The notes under the pieces were generated by a model. That model saw nothing but the letters and a program-made list of their open reading frames with translations. It searched no databases and was not told the origin of the DNA. Source: Streptomyces atratus (GTDB taxonomy: Bacteria > Actinomycetota > Actinomycetes > Streptomycetales > Streptomycetaceae). From it: 64,000 bases of DNA. This document shows, in pieces, positions 1 to 9,312 of the stretch. Location of the stretch: NCBI RefSeq assembly GCF_014648655.1, contig NZ_BMRN01000003.1, positions 204,335 to 268,334 of the forward strand, written 5' to 3'. Within the stretch, counting starts at the first letter, position 1. Each line of letters begins with the position of its first letter. The translations under genes and the position numbers were made by a program.

Positions 1-660
1 GAGGCCCATGGCGAGGGCGACGAGCCGGGCCTGTGCCCCGTCGTGCAGGTCGCGTTCGATGCGGCGCAGGTCGGCGGCGGCCGTGTCGACGACCACCCCG
101 CGGTCCGACTCCAGCTCGGCGATCCTGCGCTCCAGCTCGTCGGAGGGCGAGAGCAGCCCGCGTGCCATCGCCCGGTCGGCATTGGCGAGGAGCCGCGCGA
201 TGTAGGGAAGCACCGGCCACAGCACGAAGAGGCTCACGAGCGTCACGGTGAAGCTGAGTACACCCCAGGGCAGCCGTATGAAGGAATACAGCACCGCCCG
301 CCAGCCCACCGGGTCCGTGAGGCTCGACCACAGCCAGGGGAAGAACCCCTGTTCCCGGCGGGACAGAACCGTCGGGCTCGGTTCGTCGATCCGCACCCCG
401 AGCATCGCCCGCGCCCGGCCCCGCTCGGCCCTCCCGATCAGCCGCGCTCCTTGCAGTCCGGCGGCGAGCAGAGGCAGACCGATCACCGTGACCGCGAGCC
501 CCACGCCGATGCCGATCATGAACACTGTGTAAACAAACCCGGCGATGGCCATGGGGAGATTGGCCAGGAGACAGGCGATCTCCTTCCATGTCCACCGATC
601 GAGGGCGAAGCGGGCGGGCGGCGGCCGGTCGTTGTCGGGCACCAGGGGGCTCATGGTCAT
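1..660 (-). CDS. Sensor histidine kinase, C-terminus cut by window edge
   Basis: Two-component sensor kinase of the NarL/DesK-like (HisKA_3) class; only the first 220 residues are in the window. The N-terminus is a membrane sensor domain with hydrophobic stretches near residues 25-50 and 115-155, resembling the 'putative sensor' domain common in actinobacteria. It is followed by the phospho-acceptor motif RDLHDGAQ with the predicted phosphorylated His at residue 206. The ATPase domain and any response regulator lie beyond position 1. Two ATGs (660 and 654) are possible starts. It is divergent from the nuo operon. Confidence 0.85.
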   Translation of the reverse strand, partial: MTMSPLVPDNDRPPPARFALDRWTWKEIACLLANLPMAIAGFVYTVFMIGIGVGLAVTVIGLPLLAAGLQGARLIGRAERGRARAMLGVRIDEPSPTVLSRREQGFFPWLWSSLTDPVGWRAVLYSFIRLPWGVLSFTVTLVSLFVLWPVLPYIARLLANADRAMARGLLSPSDELERRIAELESDRGVVVDTAAADLRRIERDLHDGAQARLVALAMGL

Positions 661-705
661 ACGCCCAGCCTGCCGGGCGGGGCCTGCGCACGCCATGGGG
701 CTCGT

Positions 706-735
706 GGGTGGGGTGAAGTAGGGATAACCCCACCC
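706..735. repeat. 9-bp inverted repeat between kinase and nuo operon
   Basis: Perfect arms GGGTGGGGT and ACCCCACCC are separated by 12 nt, in the divergent intergenic region. It could be an operator for either the kinase or nuoA, or the base of an RNA hairpin. No regulator is assigned. Confidence 0.4.
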
Positions 736-752
736 GTTGTCCGATGCGACTG

Positions 753-781
753 CTTACCCTCTCTTTAACAGGGCCTAGACT
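753..781 (+). promoter_or_regulatory. Possible nuo operon promoter
   Basis: A -10-like TAGACT (776-781) lies about 50 nt before the chosen nuoA start. The -35 region (CTTACC, 17 nt upstream) is weak. This is a motif match only. Confidence 0.3.
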
Positions 782-829
782 CCCGTGCGTACAGATCGTC
801 GAACAGGTTTGAGGGAGCGAGGGACGGAC

Positions 830-1231
830 GTGGCGGACCTGCCGGAATCGACCGTTCTTGCGTCGGACTACTTCCACAGCTATTCAGTGGTCGGACTGCT
901 CGCTGTGATCGGCGTGCTGTTCGTCGCCGTCGCCTTCGGCGCCGGCCGACTGCTGCGCCCCGTGGTTCCCACGCCGGAGAAACTCCTGACGTACGAGTGC
1001 GGCGTGGACCCGGTGGGTGAAGGATGGGCACATACCCAGGTCCGTTATTACGTGTATGCCTTCCTGTACGTGATCTTCGCCGTCGACTCGATCTTCCTGT
1101 TTCCGTGGGCGACCGTATTCGCCGCACCCGGATATGGGGCGACGACTCTGGTGGAAATGTTCATCTTCCTCGGTTTCCTGGCCGTAGGACTGCTCTACGC
1201 ATGGAAGAAGGGCGTCCTCGAATGGACGTGA
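830..1231 (+). CDS. nuoA: NADH-quinone oxidoreductase subunit A
   Basis: Small membrane subunit of respiratory complex I, 133 aa, with three hydrophobic segments and the conserved acidic loop motif YECGVDPVG. The GTG at 830 is preferred over the in-frame GTG at 785 because a purine-rich ribosome binding site (AGGGA) sits 6-7 nt upstream and the protein then has normal family length. It is the first gene of a ten-gene partial nuo operon; its last codons overlap the nuoB start by 10 nt, implying translational coupling. Confidence 0.9.
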   Translation: MADLPESTVLASDYFHSYSVVGLLAVIGVLFVAVAFGAGRLLRPVVPTPEKLLTYECGVDPVGEGWAHTQVRYYVYAFLYVIFAVDSIFLFPWATVFAAPGYGATTLVEMFIFLGFLAVGLLYAWKKGVLEWT

Positions 1232-1926
1232 CGAGCCCGCCGCCCCCCGAGCACCGGCCCGCAGTGCAATCGGGACCGGAGCCGATGCCCGAGGCGGGGT
1301 CCGGACCGCAGGCCGGGGTGGGGCCCGAACCGCAGCCCGTTCCGACGTTCCTGCCGGAGCCCAAGCGGCTCGGTGTCCTGTCGCGCCTGGCTCCCGAGCC
1401 GATGAAGGTGGTCCTGAACTGGGGCCGCCGCTACAGCCTCTGGGTCTTCAACTTCGGGCTCGCCTGCTGCGCGATCGAATTCATCGCCGCCTCCATGGCC
1501 CGGCACGACTTCATCCGGCTCGGCGTGATCCCGTTCGCCCCCGGCCCGCGCCAGGCCGACCTCATGATCGTTTCCGGCACGGTGACGGACAAGATGGCTC
1601 CGGCCGTGAAGCGGCTGTACGAGCAGATGCCCGAGCCCAAGTACGTCATCTCCTTCGGCGCCTGCTCCAACTGCGGCGGCCCGTACTGGGACTCGTACTC
1701 CGTGACGAAGGGCGTCGACCAGATCATTCCGGTCGATGTCTATGTACCCGGCTGCCCGCCCCGGCCCGAGGCGCTCCTCCAGGGCATCCTCAAGCTGCAG
1801 GAGAAGATCGCCCGCGAGTCGCTGGGTGAGCGGTACGCGACGGGCGGCGCCGGCCGTCCTTCCACCGCCGCACTGCGCAGCGGCCTGGTCGCCGCTCCGC
1901 CGACACCGGGGGAGGGGCAGAAGTGA
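1222..1926 (+). CDS. nuoB: NADH-quinone oxidoreductase subunit B
   Basis: Iron-sulfur subunit of the complex I connecting module, 234 aa. The four N2-cluster cysteines are visible: the tandem pair C82-C83 (LACCAIE), C148 (GACSNCGG) and C178 (PGCPPRPE). The first ~50 residues are Pro/Glu-rich and not part of the conserved core. The start ATG lies inside nuoA. The stop overlaps the GTG of nuoC (GTGA). Another in-frame GTG six bases downstream (1228) cannot be excluded. Electrons would normally reach NuoB from NuoI and pass to quinone at the NuoB/NuoD interface, but no nuoD is present in this operon. Confidence 0.92.
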   Translation: MDVTSPPPPEHRPAVQSGPEPMPEAGSGPQAGVGPEPQPVPTFLPEPKRLGVLSRLAPEPMKVVLNWGRRYSLWVFNFGLACCAIEFIAASMARHDFIRLGVIPFAPGPRQADLMIVSGTVTDKMAPAVKRLYEQMPEPKYVISFGACSNCGGPYWDSYSVTKGVDQIIPVDVYVPGCPPRPEALLQGILKLQEKIARESLGERYATGGAGRPSTAALRSGLVAAPPTPGEGQK

Positions 1927-3068
1927 CCGGCGCCGAAAACCATGACCGGGAAGGCTACGACCGGCTTCCGGACGCCGCCGCCGAACTCTTCGGCGAGGAC
2001 GCGACGGCCGAGTACGCCTACGACCTGCTGACCGTCGACGTACCGGCCTCCTCCTGGACCGCCGCTCTCGAAACGGCCCGCGACCGGCTGGGGTGCACCT
2101 ATTTCGACTGGCTGAGCGCTGTCGACGAACCGGGCACCGGCTTCCGGGTCTGCGTCCATGTCGCCTCCCTGGCCGAGGGCAAGGTCCGTCGGCTCTTGAT
2201 CCGTACGACCGTTCCGCACGAGGCGGCGGTCCTTCCCACCGCCATCGGCATCTACGCGGGCGCCGCCTGGCACGAGCGCGAGACACACGAGATGTTCGGC
2301 ATCGGCTTCGAGGGCCACCCGCACCTGGTGCCGCTGCTGCTGCCCGAGGGCTTCGAGGGCCACCCGCTGCGCAAGGACTTCGTGCTGGCGGCACGCGTCG
2401 CGAAGGCCTGGCCGGGCGCGAAGGAGCCGGGCGAGTCGGAGCACGGCGGCCCGAAGCGGCGCACGATGCTGCCGCCCGGCGTCCCCGACCCGAACGAATG
2501 GGGCCCCCTCAAGGGCCAGCTCCCGCCCGCCCCGTCCCGCCCGGCCCGCACCCCGCGCGCGGCGGGCGACCGCCCGGTACGCCGTACCCGCAGCGTGAGC
2601 GAGGGCTCGGCCGGCCAGCAGCCGAAGACGGCAGCACCGGCCACCGAGCCCACACCCGCCGCAACCCCGCGCCGTACCCGCAGCGCGTCCCAGGGCTCGG
2701 CCGGCCAGCAGCGCGAGGCGGCGAAGCCGGGGACGGCCGGGGCCGGGGCCGAGGCCCGGGAACAGGCAGGACCGAACGCGTCGGGGACAGGGACCGGGAC
2801 GGCAGAGCCGAAACCCGGAAGCAGCGACGCTCCCTGGCACCACGCCCGCCCGGCCTTCGACACGACCGGTGGTCCGGAGGCGGAGCCCCCGGTCCGGGAA
2901 GGGGCGGGCAGGGGAGAGGCCCCGCGCAGCGACACCTCCGTCCCCGAGGCCACGCCCACCCCCGACACCACAGCCCCCACGGACACCCCCGACCAGCCCG
3001 AGCCCCCGGCCCAGGACCCCACACCCGAGCCGGCCCCCGACCGCCCAGCCGGAGGCGATACCGCGTGA
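1923..3068 (+). CDS. nuoC: NADH-quinone oxidoreductase subunit C with long disordered tail
   Basis: The first ~185 residues match the 30-kDa (NuoC) subunit, including the conserved segment [18 protein letters not shown]. From about residue 190 to 381 the protein is a Pro/Ala/Gly/Thr-rich, low-complexity extension with no recognisable domain, roughly doubling the usual NuoC length. Two near-identical segments ([14 protein letters not shown] and [14 protein letters not shown]) show a small internal duplication. GTG start overlaps the nuoB stop; the stop overlaps the nuoH GTG. It is not a NuoC-NuoD fusion: no 49-kDa subunit motifs occur in the tail. Confidence 0.88.
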   Translation: MTGAENHDREGYDRLPDAAAELFGEDATAEYAYDLLTVDVPASSWTAALETARDRLGCTYFDWLSAVDEPGTGFRVCVHVASLAEGKVRRLLIRTTVPHEAAVLPTAIGIYAGAAWHERETHEMFGIGFEGHPHLVPLLLPEGFEGHPLRKDFVLAARVAKAWPGAKEPGESEHGGPKRRTMLPPGVPDPNEWGPLKGQLPPAPSRPARTPRAAGDRPVRRTRSVSEGSAGQQPKTAAPATEPTPAATPRRTRSASQGSAGQQREAAKPGTAGAGAEAREQAGPNASGTGTGTAEPKPGSSDAPWHHARPAFDTTGGPEAEPPVREGAGRGEAPRSDTSVPEATPTPDTTAPTDTPDQPEPPAQDPTPEPAPDRPAGGDTA

Positions 3069-4033
3069 ACGACGCACTGGACGTCGCCCTCCGGCTCGTC
3101 ATCGTCTTCGCCGTGTTCATGGTCCTCCCCCTCGTCGTGGGGCAGACCGAGCACAAGGTGATGGCCCATATGCAGGGCCGCCTCGGACCCATGTACGCGG
3201 GCGGCTTCCACGGCTGGGCCCAGCTCGTCGCGGACGGCGTGAAGTTCGCGCAGAAGGAAGACATCGTCCCGGCCGAGGCCGACCGCCGTATCTTCCAGCT
3301 CGCGCCGGCCGTCGCGCTGCTCCCGTACCTCCTCGTGCTCGTCGCCATCCCGATCGGCCCCAGCGAGGGCGCGGTCGGACAGATCGTCGACGCAGGCATC
3401 TTCTTCGTGCTCGCCGTGATGGGCGTCGGAGTGCTCGGCTCGCTGATGGCGGGCTGGGCCTCGGCCAACAAGTTCTCCCTCCTCGGGGGCCTGCGCACCG
3501 CCGCCCAGCTGCTCGCGTACGAACTGCCGATGCTGCTCGCCGCCGCGTCCGTCGCGATGGCGGCAGGCACCGTCTCCCTCCCGGGCATCCTCAACGCCTT
3601 CGAGTGGTGGTGGCTGCCCTGGCAGATCGTCGGTGCCCTGGTCTTCTTCGTGGCCGGACTCGCCGAACTGCAGCGCCCGCCGTTCGACATGCCGATCGCC
3701 GACTCGGAGATCATCTTCGGCGCGTACACCGAGTACACCGGCCTCCGTTTCGCCCTGTTCCTGCTCGCCGAGTACGCGGGCATCGTCGTCCTGTGCGGAC
3801 TGACCACCGTCCTCTTCCTCGGTGGCTGGCACGGCCCGTTCGGCGCCGACGGACTCGGCTGGGTCTGGACGCTCCTCAAGACCGCGGTCCTCGCCTTCGT
3901 CGTCATCTGGCTGCGCGTGAGCTACCCCCGGCTCCGGGAGGACCAGCTGCAGAAGCTCGCCTGGACCGCCCTCATCCCGCTCGCTCTCGCGCAGATCGCG
4001 CTCACCGGCATCGTGAAGGTGGCGATCAACTGA
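3065..4033 (+). CDS. nuoH: NADH-quinone oxidoreductase subunit H
   Basis: Membrane subunit of complex I that lines the quinone entry channel, 322 aa with about eight hydrophobic helices. Family signatures include [16 protein letters not shown] near the N-terminus and [16 protein letters not shown] in the middle, the acidic loop characteristic of NuoH. The GTG start overlaps the stop of nuoC, and the stop overlaps the ATG of nuoI, so all three are likely translationally coupled. Confidence 0.93.
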   Translation: MNDALDVALRLVIVFAVFMVLPLVVGQTEHKVMAHMQGRLGPMYAGGFHGWAQLVADGVKFAQKEDIVPAEADRRIFQLAPAVALLPYLLVLVAIPIGPSEGAVGQIVDAGIFFVLAVMGVGVLGSLMAGWASANKFSLLGGLRTAAQLLAYELPMLLAAASVAMAAGTVSLPGILNAFEWWWLPWQIVGALVFFVAGLAELQRPPFDMPIADSEIIFGAYTEYTGLRFALFLLAEYAGIVVLCGLTTVLFLGGWHGPFGADGLGWVWTLLKTAVLAFVVIWLRVSYPRLREDQLQKLAWTALIPLALAQIALTGIVKVAIN

Positions 4034-4764
4034 TGGCTGCACCGCTCCCGCCCTCGCGGCCCCGCATCCCCGGATCGGGCCTGGCCAAGGGCCTGGCCGT
4101 CACCCTGCGGACGATGACGAAGAAGACGGTCACCGCGCAGTACCCGGACGTCCAGCCCGAGCTGCCGCCCCGCTCCCGCGGTGTCATCGCGCTGTTCGAG
4201 GAGAACTGCACGGTCTGCATGCTCTGCGCCCGGGAGTGCCCGGACTGGTGCATCTACATCGACTCCCACAAGGAGACGGTGCCCGCCGCCACCCCGGGCG
4301 GGCGCGAGCGCAGCCGCAACGTCCTCGACCGCTTCGCGATCGACTTCTCGCTCTGTATGTACTGCGGTATCTGTATCGAGGTGTGCCCCTTCGACGCACT
4401 GTTCTGGTCGCCGGAGTTCGAATACGCGGAGACGGACATCCTCGAACTCACTCATGAGCGCGACAAGCTCCGCGAATGGATGTGGACGGTGCCGGAACCG
4501 CCCGCGCTCGACCCCGGCGCCGAGGAGCCGAAGGAGATCGCCGCCGCCCGCAAGACGGCGGAGAAACTCGAAGCCCAGCGCGCCAAGGAGGCGCAGGAAG
4601 CCCAGCAGGCCGAAGAAGCCCGGCAGGCCGAAGAAGCCCGGCAGGCCGAAGAAGCCCGGCAGGCCGAAGAAGCCCGGCAGGCCGAAGAAGCCCGGCAGGC
4701 CGAAGAAGCCCGGCAGGCCCGGGAGACCCAGCAGGTTCAGAGGGAAGAAGAGGGGGAGGAGTGA
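4033..4764 (+). CDS. nuoI: NADH-quinone oxidoreductase subunit I with tandem-repeat tail
   Basis: 8Fe ferredoxin-type subunit, 243 aa, carrying two [4Fe-4S] motifs: C59-C62-C65-C69 and C108-C111-C114-C118, the latter as [12 protein letters not shown]. The ferredoxin core ends near residue 150. The rest is a charged Ala/Glu/Gln-rich extension that should form a long helix or coiled coil, including six exact copies of the hexapeptide QAEEAR (residues 192-227). ATG overlaps the nuoH stop; the last codons overlap the GTG of nuoJ. The repeat tail is not part of the normal family architecture. Confidence 0.92.
   Translation: MAAPLPPSRPRIPGSGLAKGLAVTLRTMTKKTVTAQYPDVQPELPPRSRGVIALFEENCTVCMLCARECPDWCIYIDSHKETVPAATPGGRERSRNVLDRFAIDFSLCMYCGICIEVCPFDALFWSPEFEYAETDILELTHERDKLREWMWTVPEPPALDPGAEEPKEIAAARKTAEKLEAQRAKEAQEAQQAEEARQAEEARQAEEARQAEEARQAEEARQAEEARQARETQQVQREEEGEE
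4606..4713 (+). repeat. Six-copy 18-bp tandem repeat inside nuoI
   Basis: Six exact, in-frame copies of CAGGCCGAAGAAGCCCGG encode (QAEEAR)6. A partial, diverged seventh copy (QARETQ) follows. Perfect identity at the DNA level suggests recent expansion by slippage or unequal recombination. Confidence 0.95.
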
Positions 4765-5324
4765 CACTCGCAGCCGCCGCGGCCCACTCCGCCCACTCCG
4801 GCTTCCTCTCCCCGACCGGCATCGAGATCGCTTTCGTCCTCGTCGGAATCGCCACCCTCGGCGCAGCCCTCGTCACGGTCACGACCAAGCAACTGGTGCA
4901 TGCCGCCCTCTGGCTGGTCGTGGCGCTCGGCGGTCTCGCCGTCGAGTACCTCCTGCTCACCGCGGAGTTCATCGCCTGGGTGCAGGTACTGATCTACGTC
5001 GGTTCCGTGGTCGTCCTCCTTCTCTTCGGGCTGATGCTCACCAAGGCCCCCATCGGCCGCTCCCCGGACGCCGACTCGGGCAACCGCTGGGCGGCCCTCG
5101 GGGTGGCGGTCGCCGCCGCCGGCGCGCTCGTCTGGGTCGTCGTCGACGCCTTCCGCACCACCTGGATCGACCTGGACGGACCGGCCCAGGGCTCCACCGA
5201 GGTGACCGGCACCTTCCTCTTCCGGCACTGGGTGCTGCCGTTCGAAGCACTCTCCGTCCTGCTGCTCGCCGCCCTCGTCGGCGCGATCGTCCTGTCCCGC
5301 AAGCGCAGTAAGGAGCAGAGCTGA
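4761..5324 (+). CDS. nuoJ: NADH-quinone oxidoreductase subunit J
   Basis: Membrane subunit of complex I, 187 aa, with five predicted transmembrane helices and the NuoJ-typical run [20 protein letters not shown]. The GTG start is chosen because it overlaps the nuoI stop (GTGA) and gives a protein of normal family length. Its TGA overlaps the ATG of nuoK. Confidence 0.9.
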   Translation: MTLAAAAAHSAHSGFLSPTGIEIAFVLVGIATLGAALVTVTTKQLVHAALWLVVALGGLAVEYLLLTAEFIAWVQVLIYVGSVVVLLLFGLMLTKAPIGRSPDADSGNRWAALGVAVAAAGALVWVVVDAFRTTWIDLDGPAQGSTEVTGTFLFRHWVLPFEALSVLLLAALVGAIVLSRKRSKEQS

Positions 5325-5737
5325 TGCACCTCGCCTATCCCGCCGTGCTCGCCGCCCTCCTCTTCTGCACCGGGCTGTACGGAGTGCTCGCCCGTCGCAA
5401 CGCGATCCTGGTCCTGATGTCCGTCGAGCTGATGCTCAACGCCGTCAACCTCAACCTGGTCGCCTTCGATGTCTGGCTCCGCGACACCCTGCACTCCGGC
5501 CAGGCGCTCACCCTCTTCACCATCGCCATCGCGGCGGCGGAGATCGGCATCGGCCTGGCGATCGTCCTCGCCGTCCACCGCAACCGCGGCAGCTCGGACG
5601 TCGACCGCCTCCGCGACACCGCCGAGACCGACGCCGCCGAAACCCTCCCCGGCGATGAGGCCGACGAGATCCACGGCACCGAAGACCAGGCCACTGCTCC
5701 GGCAGGGAAGGCAAAGAAGGCAGAGGCCACCGCGTGA
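5324..5737 (+). CDS. nuoK: NADH-quinone oxidoreductase subunit K
   Basis: Small proton-pumping membrane subunit (homologous to MrpC), 137 aa. Three hydrophobic helices are evident, with the conserved segment [17 protein letters not shown] containing the glutamate important for proton translocation. The last ~35 residues (after about residue 100) are an acidic, Ala-rich extension beyond the usual ~100-residue length. Start overlaps the nuoJ stop; the stop overlaps the nuoL GTG. Confidence 0.92.
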   Translation: MHLAYPAVLAALLFCTGLYGVLARRNAILVLMSVELMLNAVNLNLVAFDVWLRDTLHSGQALTLFTIAIAAAEIGIGLAIVLAVHRNRGSSDVDRLRDTAETDAAETLPGDEADEIHGTEDQATAPAGKAKKAEATA

Positions 5738-7734
5738 CCACCACGACCCTCGCCGTCCTCGTCCCCCTTCTTCCGTTCCTGGGCGCCGCGGCCGGTCTCC
5801 TTCTCGGACGCACCGCCCCCGGATACGTACGCCCCCTCGCCGTACTGCCCACCCTCGCCGCCTTCGTGCTCGCCGTCGTCGTCGCCTCGGACCAGGGCGG
5901 CGGCCGGGCCATCGACGCCGCGACCCGGCTCACCCCCACCGGCTCGGTCCCGATCGACCTCGCCCTCCACCTCGACGGCTTCGCGGTCCTCGTCGCCGTT
6001 CTGGTCGGGCTCGTCGCGACCTGTGTGCAGATCTACTCGACCGCCTACTTGCGCGACGACCCCCGATACCCCTCGTACGCGGCTCTCGTCTCCCTCTTCA
6101 CCGCCGCGATGCTGCTCGTCGTCTACTCCGGCGACCTGATGGTGCTCCTGGTCGGCTGGGAGATCATGGGCATCTGCTCGTACTTCCTCGTCGGCCACTA
6201 CTGGGAGACGCCCGAAGCCCGCGCCGCCTCCCTCAAGGCATTCCTGGTAACCAAGCTCGGCGACGTCCCCTTCCTGATCGGTCTGTTCGCGCTCGCCGCC
6301 GACACCGGCACGTTCCGCATCACCGGCATCCTGGGCGCCGTCGCGAACGGCGGCCTGGACCACCCCACCGTCGTCGCCCTGCTGCTCCTTGCGGGCGTCG
6401 CGGGCAAGTCCGCGCAGTTCCCCCTGCACACCTGGCTGCCCGACGCGATGGCCGGCCCGACCCCCGTCTCCGCGCTGATCCACGCCGCGACGATGGTCGC
6501 CGCCGGTATCTACTTCGTGGCCCGGCTCCTCCCCGTCTTCGCCCAGTCCGGCGCGGCCCTCGTCGTCCTCGCCGTGATGGCGGCGATCACGATGATCGGC
6601 TCGGGACTCGCCGCCCTCGCCCAGGACGACATCAAACGCGTCCTCGCCTACTCGACGATCGGCCAGCTCGGCTACATGGCCGGCGCCCTGGCCGTCGGCG
6701 ACCGCGGTGCCGCCGTCTTCCACCTCCTCTCCCACGGTGCGTTCAAGGCCGTCCTCTTCCTCGCGGCGGGCGTCGTCATCCACGCCGCCGGGACCAACTC
6801 GCTGGCCGCCATGTCCCGTATGGGCGGCCTGGCGAAGCGCATCCCGGACGCCTACTGGACGATGACCGTCGCCCTCCTCGCGCTCGCCGCCATCCCGCCG
6901 TTCGCCGGCTTCTTCTCCAAGGAAGCTGTCCTCGTCGCCGCCGAGCACACGGCACTCGGGGACCGGCACGTCGCCCCGGTCGCCGCCGGCTGGACCGTCC
7001 TTGTCGCGGGACTGCTCGCCGCCGTCCTCACCGCCGCGTACGCCACCCGCCTGTGGCTCCTCGCCTTCCGGGGCCGCGGCACCGAGGTCCCCGACCACGG
7101 CAGGCAGCCCGTCGCGATGACCGCCGTCCTCTGGGTGCTCGCCGTCCCCACCATCGCCTTCGGACTGACCGTCGGCGCGATCACCGACTGGTTCGACGGC
7201 CACAGCCTCACCCCGTCCGTGACCACCGCCGTCCTCTCCACGGGCGTCGGCCTCGTCGGCGGCCTCCTCACCTACGGCGCCTGGCGCCACACATCGGCAC
7301 TCGCCGCCCGCACCCCCGTCGGCACCGTCGTCGCCCACCCCGAGGCCGAACCCGCCCTCGTCGAGGCCGAGGCCATGACCCACCACACCGCCGGCTACGG
7401 CGACACTCCGGGCACCCCCGACCCGGCCGACCCGGGCCGCCTCCTGCTCGGCCCGCTCCACCGCCACGCCGCCACCGGCTTCCACCTGGACGCCCTGTAC
7501 ACGACCCTGTTCGTCCGCCCCGTCCAGGCCGCGGCGAGCCTCGTCCGCTTCCTGGACCGCGAGGTCGTCGACACCTACGTACGGGGCTCCGGCACCGGCG
7601 CGCGCTGGCTCGGCACCGCCGTCCGCCGCGCCCAGACCGGCAATGTGCAGACCTATCTCAGCGCACTGCTCGCCGGTTCCCTGGTCCTGGCGATCGCCGC
7701 CGTCGTTTTTGCCAACGTCAACGCCGGGTCGTGA
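5734..7734 (+). CDS. nuoL: NADH-quinone oxidoreductase subunit L
   Basis: Antiporter-like proton-pumping subunit, 666 aa, with multiple transmembrane helices. The conserved Mrp/NuoL segments are clear: [16 protein letters not shown], the [29 protein letters not shown] region and the lysine-bearing helix [15 protein letters not shown] start overlaps the nuoK stop; three bases separate it from nuoM. Length and content suggest an intact, expressed subunit. Confidence 0.93.
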   Translation: MTTTTLAVLVPLLPFLGAAAGLLLGRTAPGYVRPLAVLPTLAAFVLAVVVASDQGGGRAIDAATRLTPTGSVPIDLALHLDGFAVLVAVLVGLVATCVQIYSTAYLRDDPRYPSYAALVSLFTAAMLLVVYSGDLMVLLVGWEIMGICSYFLVGHYWETPEARAASLKAFLVTKLGDVPFLIGLFALAADTGTFRITGILGAVANGGLDHPTVVALLLLAGVAGKSAQFPLHTWLPDAMAGPTPVSALIHAATMVAAGIYFVARLLPVFAQSGAALVVLAVMAAITMIGSGLAALAQDDIKRVLAYSTIGQLGYMAGALAVGDRGAAVFHLLSHGAFKAVLFLAAGVVIHAAGTNSLAAMSRMGGLAKRIPDAYWTMTVALLALAAIPPFAGFFSKEAVLVAAEHTALGDRHVAPVAAGWTVLVAGLLAAVLTAAYATRLWLLAFRGRGTEVPDHGRQPVAMTAVLWVLAVPTIAFGLTVGAITDWFDGHSLTPSVTTAVLSTGVGLVGGLLTYGAWRHTSALAARTPVGTVVAHPEAEPALVEAEAMTHHTAGYGDTPGTPDPADPGRLLLGPLHRHAATGFHLDALYTTLFVRPVQAAASLVRFLDREVVDTYVRGSGTGARWLGTAVRRAQTGNVQTYLSALLAGSLVLAIAAVVFANVNAGS

Positions 7735-7737
7735 ACC

Positions 7738-9312
7738 GTGATCGATATCAGCGAAACCGTGATGCAGTTCCTTCTCGCGTTCATCGTCGTCGTCCCGCTC
7801 ATCGGCGCTGTCGCCGCCCTCCTGCCGGCCCCGCCCGGGCTGAAGGGAAAGAGCCCCGACCAGGCCGTGCTCCGCCACGGCGTGACCGTCACCGGCGCGA
7901 TCCTCATCGCCGCGATCGTGCTCGCCGCCGGCTTCGACCACGACCACCCGTCGAAGATGCAGGCCACCACCGACATCAGCTGGATCCCGGCGCTCGACGT
8001 CCGCATCCACCTCGGCATCGACGGCATTTCGCTCCCCCTTCTCGTACTGACCGCGCTGCTGACCTTCCTCTGCGCGCTGTACAGCTACTTCAAAATGCCT
8101 GAAGGCCCCTCCCCGAAGGCCTTCGTCGCACTCGTCCTCGTCCTGGAGTCCGGCACCCTCGCGACCTTCGCCGTCCTCGATCTGCTGCTGTTCTTCCTGG
8201 CGTTCGAGATGGTGCTCATCCCGATGTACTTCCTCATCGCCCGCTGGGGCGGTGCACAGAAGCAGGCCGCCGCCTGGAAGTTCATCCTCTACACGCTGCT
8301 CGGCTCGGTGATCATGTTGCTGGGCCTGCTCCTCATCGGACTGAAGAGCGGCACCTTCGACATGGTGGCACTCGCCACTGACAACGGCCGTGGGCTCACC
8401 TCGTCCGTACAGGTCATCGCCGTTCTGGCGATCGGTATCGGGCTCGCCGTGAAAACCCCGATGTGGCCGCTGCACAGCTGGCTCCCGGACGCCCACACCG
8501 CCGCCCCGACCGTCGGCTCGGTCCTGCTCGCGGGTGTCCTGCTGAAGATGGGTACGTATGGATTCGTCCGCATCCTGCTTCCCATTGCCCCCGACGGGAT
8601 GCACACCTTCGCGCCGTACCTCGCCGCCTTCGCGGTCGTCGGCATCGTCTACGGATCGCTCGCCTGCCTGGCGCTGGCCCGCCCGGGCTCCAAGGGCGAC
8701 CTCAAGCGCCTGATCGCGTACTCCTCCGTCGGGCACATGGGCTTCGTACTCCTCGGCATCGCGAGCATGACCCCCACCGGAGTCAACGGCGCGCTCTTCG
8801 CCAACATCGCCCACGGTCTCATCACCGGCCTGCTGTTCTTCCTGGTCGGTGCGGTCAAGGACCGGTACGGCACCGCCGACCTCGACACCCTCTCCGGCGC
8901 CACCGGGGCCGCGCTCTACGGCCGCGCCCCCCGCCTCGGCGGCCTCCTCGCCTTCGCCGCCGTCGCCTCCCTGGGCCTGCCCGGCCTCGCCGGGTTCTGG
9001 GGAGAGATGCTCGCCCTGTTCGGCTCCTTCGACCCCGCCGACGGCCTCAGCCGCCCCGCCTTCCTCACCTTCATGTCGATCGCCGCGTTCGGCACCCTGC
9101 TCACCGCCGCGTACATGCTGATCGTCGTACGCCGGGTCTGCATGGGCGAGAAACGGGAAGAGCCGCAGCAACTGGCCGATGTCCAGACGTACGAATTCGC
9201 CGCCTGGACCCCGCTCGTCGCCCTCACCGTCCTCGCCGGTCTGTGGCCCGCAGTCCTCCTCGGCCTCACCGACCCGGCCGTGCAGAAGCTCCTCGCAGGA
9301 GGCAAGTCGTGA
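7738..9312 (+). CDS. nuoM: NADH-quinone oxidoreductase subunit M
   Basis: Second antiporter-like subunit, 524 aa, about 14 hydrophobic helices. Signatures include FEMVLIPMYFLIARWGG (conserved Glu in helix 5), PLHSWLPDAHTAAPTVGSV, and LKRLIAYSSVGHMGFV. The GTG start, three nt after nuoL, gives normal family length. Its TGA overlaps the GTG of nuoN. Confidence 0.93.
   Translation: MIDISETVMQFLLAFIVVVPLIGAVAALLPAPPGLKGKSPDQAVLRHGVTVTGAILIAAIVLAAGFDHDHPSKMQATTDISWIPALDVRIHLGIDGISLPLLVLTALLTFLCALYSYFKMPEGPSPKAFVALVLVLESGTLATFAVLDLLLFFLAFEMVLIPMYFLIARWGGAQKQAAAWKFILYTLLGSVIMLLGLLLIGLKSGTFDMVALATDNGRGLTSSVQVIAVLAIGIGLAVKTPMWPLHSWLPDAHTAAPTVGSVLLAGVLLKMGTYGFVRILLPIAPDGMHTFAPYLAAFAVVGIVYGSLACLALARPGSKGDLKRLIAYSSVGHMGFVLLGIASMTPTGVNGALFANIAHGLITGLLFFLVGAVKDRYGTADLDTLSGATGAALYGRAPRLGGLLAFAAVASLGLPGLAGFWGEMLALFGSFDPADGLSRPAFLTFMSIAAFGTLLTAAYMLIVVRRVCMGEKREEPQQLADVQTYEFAAWTPLVALTVLAGLWPAVLLGLTDPAVQKLLAGGKS

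Noticed and set aside
1923-3068. NuoC-NuoD fusion hidden in the long nuoC gene
   Set aside because: The C-terminal half is low-complexity and has none of the conserved 49-kDa subunit motifs.
4606-4713. Regular short repeats that could be read as a CRISPR array or minisatellite element
   Set aside because: There are no spacers; the repeats are contiguous, in frame and part of nuoI.
5335-9171. Very long open reading frame (1278 codons) on the minus strand opposite nuoK-nuoM
   Set aside because: It is antisense to well-supported nuo genes, has a composition dominated by Glu/Gly/Asp/Arg as expected from complementing GC-rich codons, and shows no domain or ribosome binding site.
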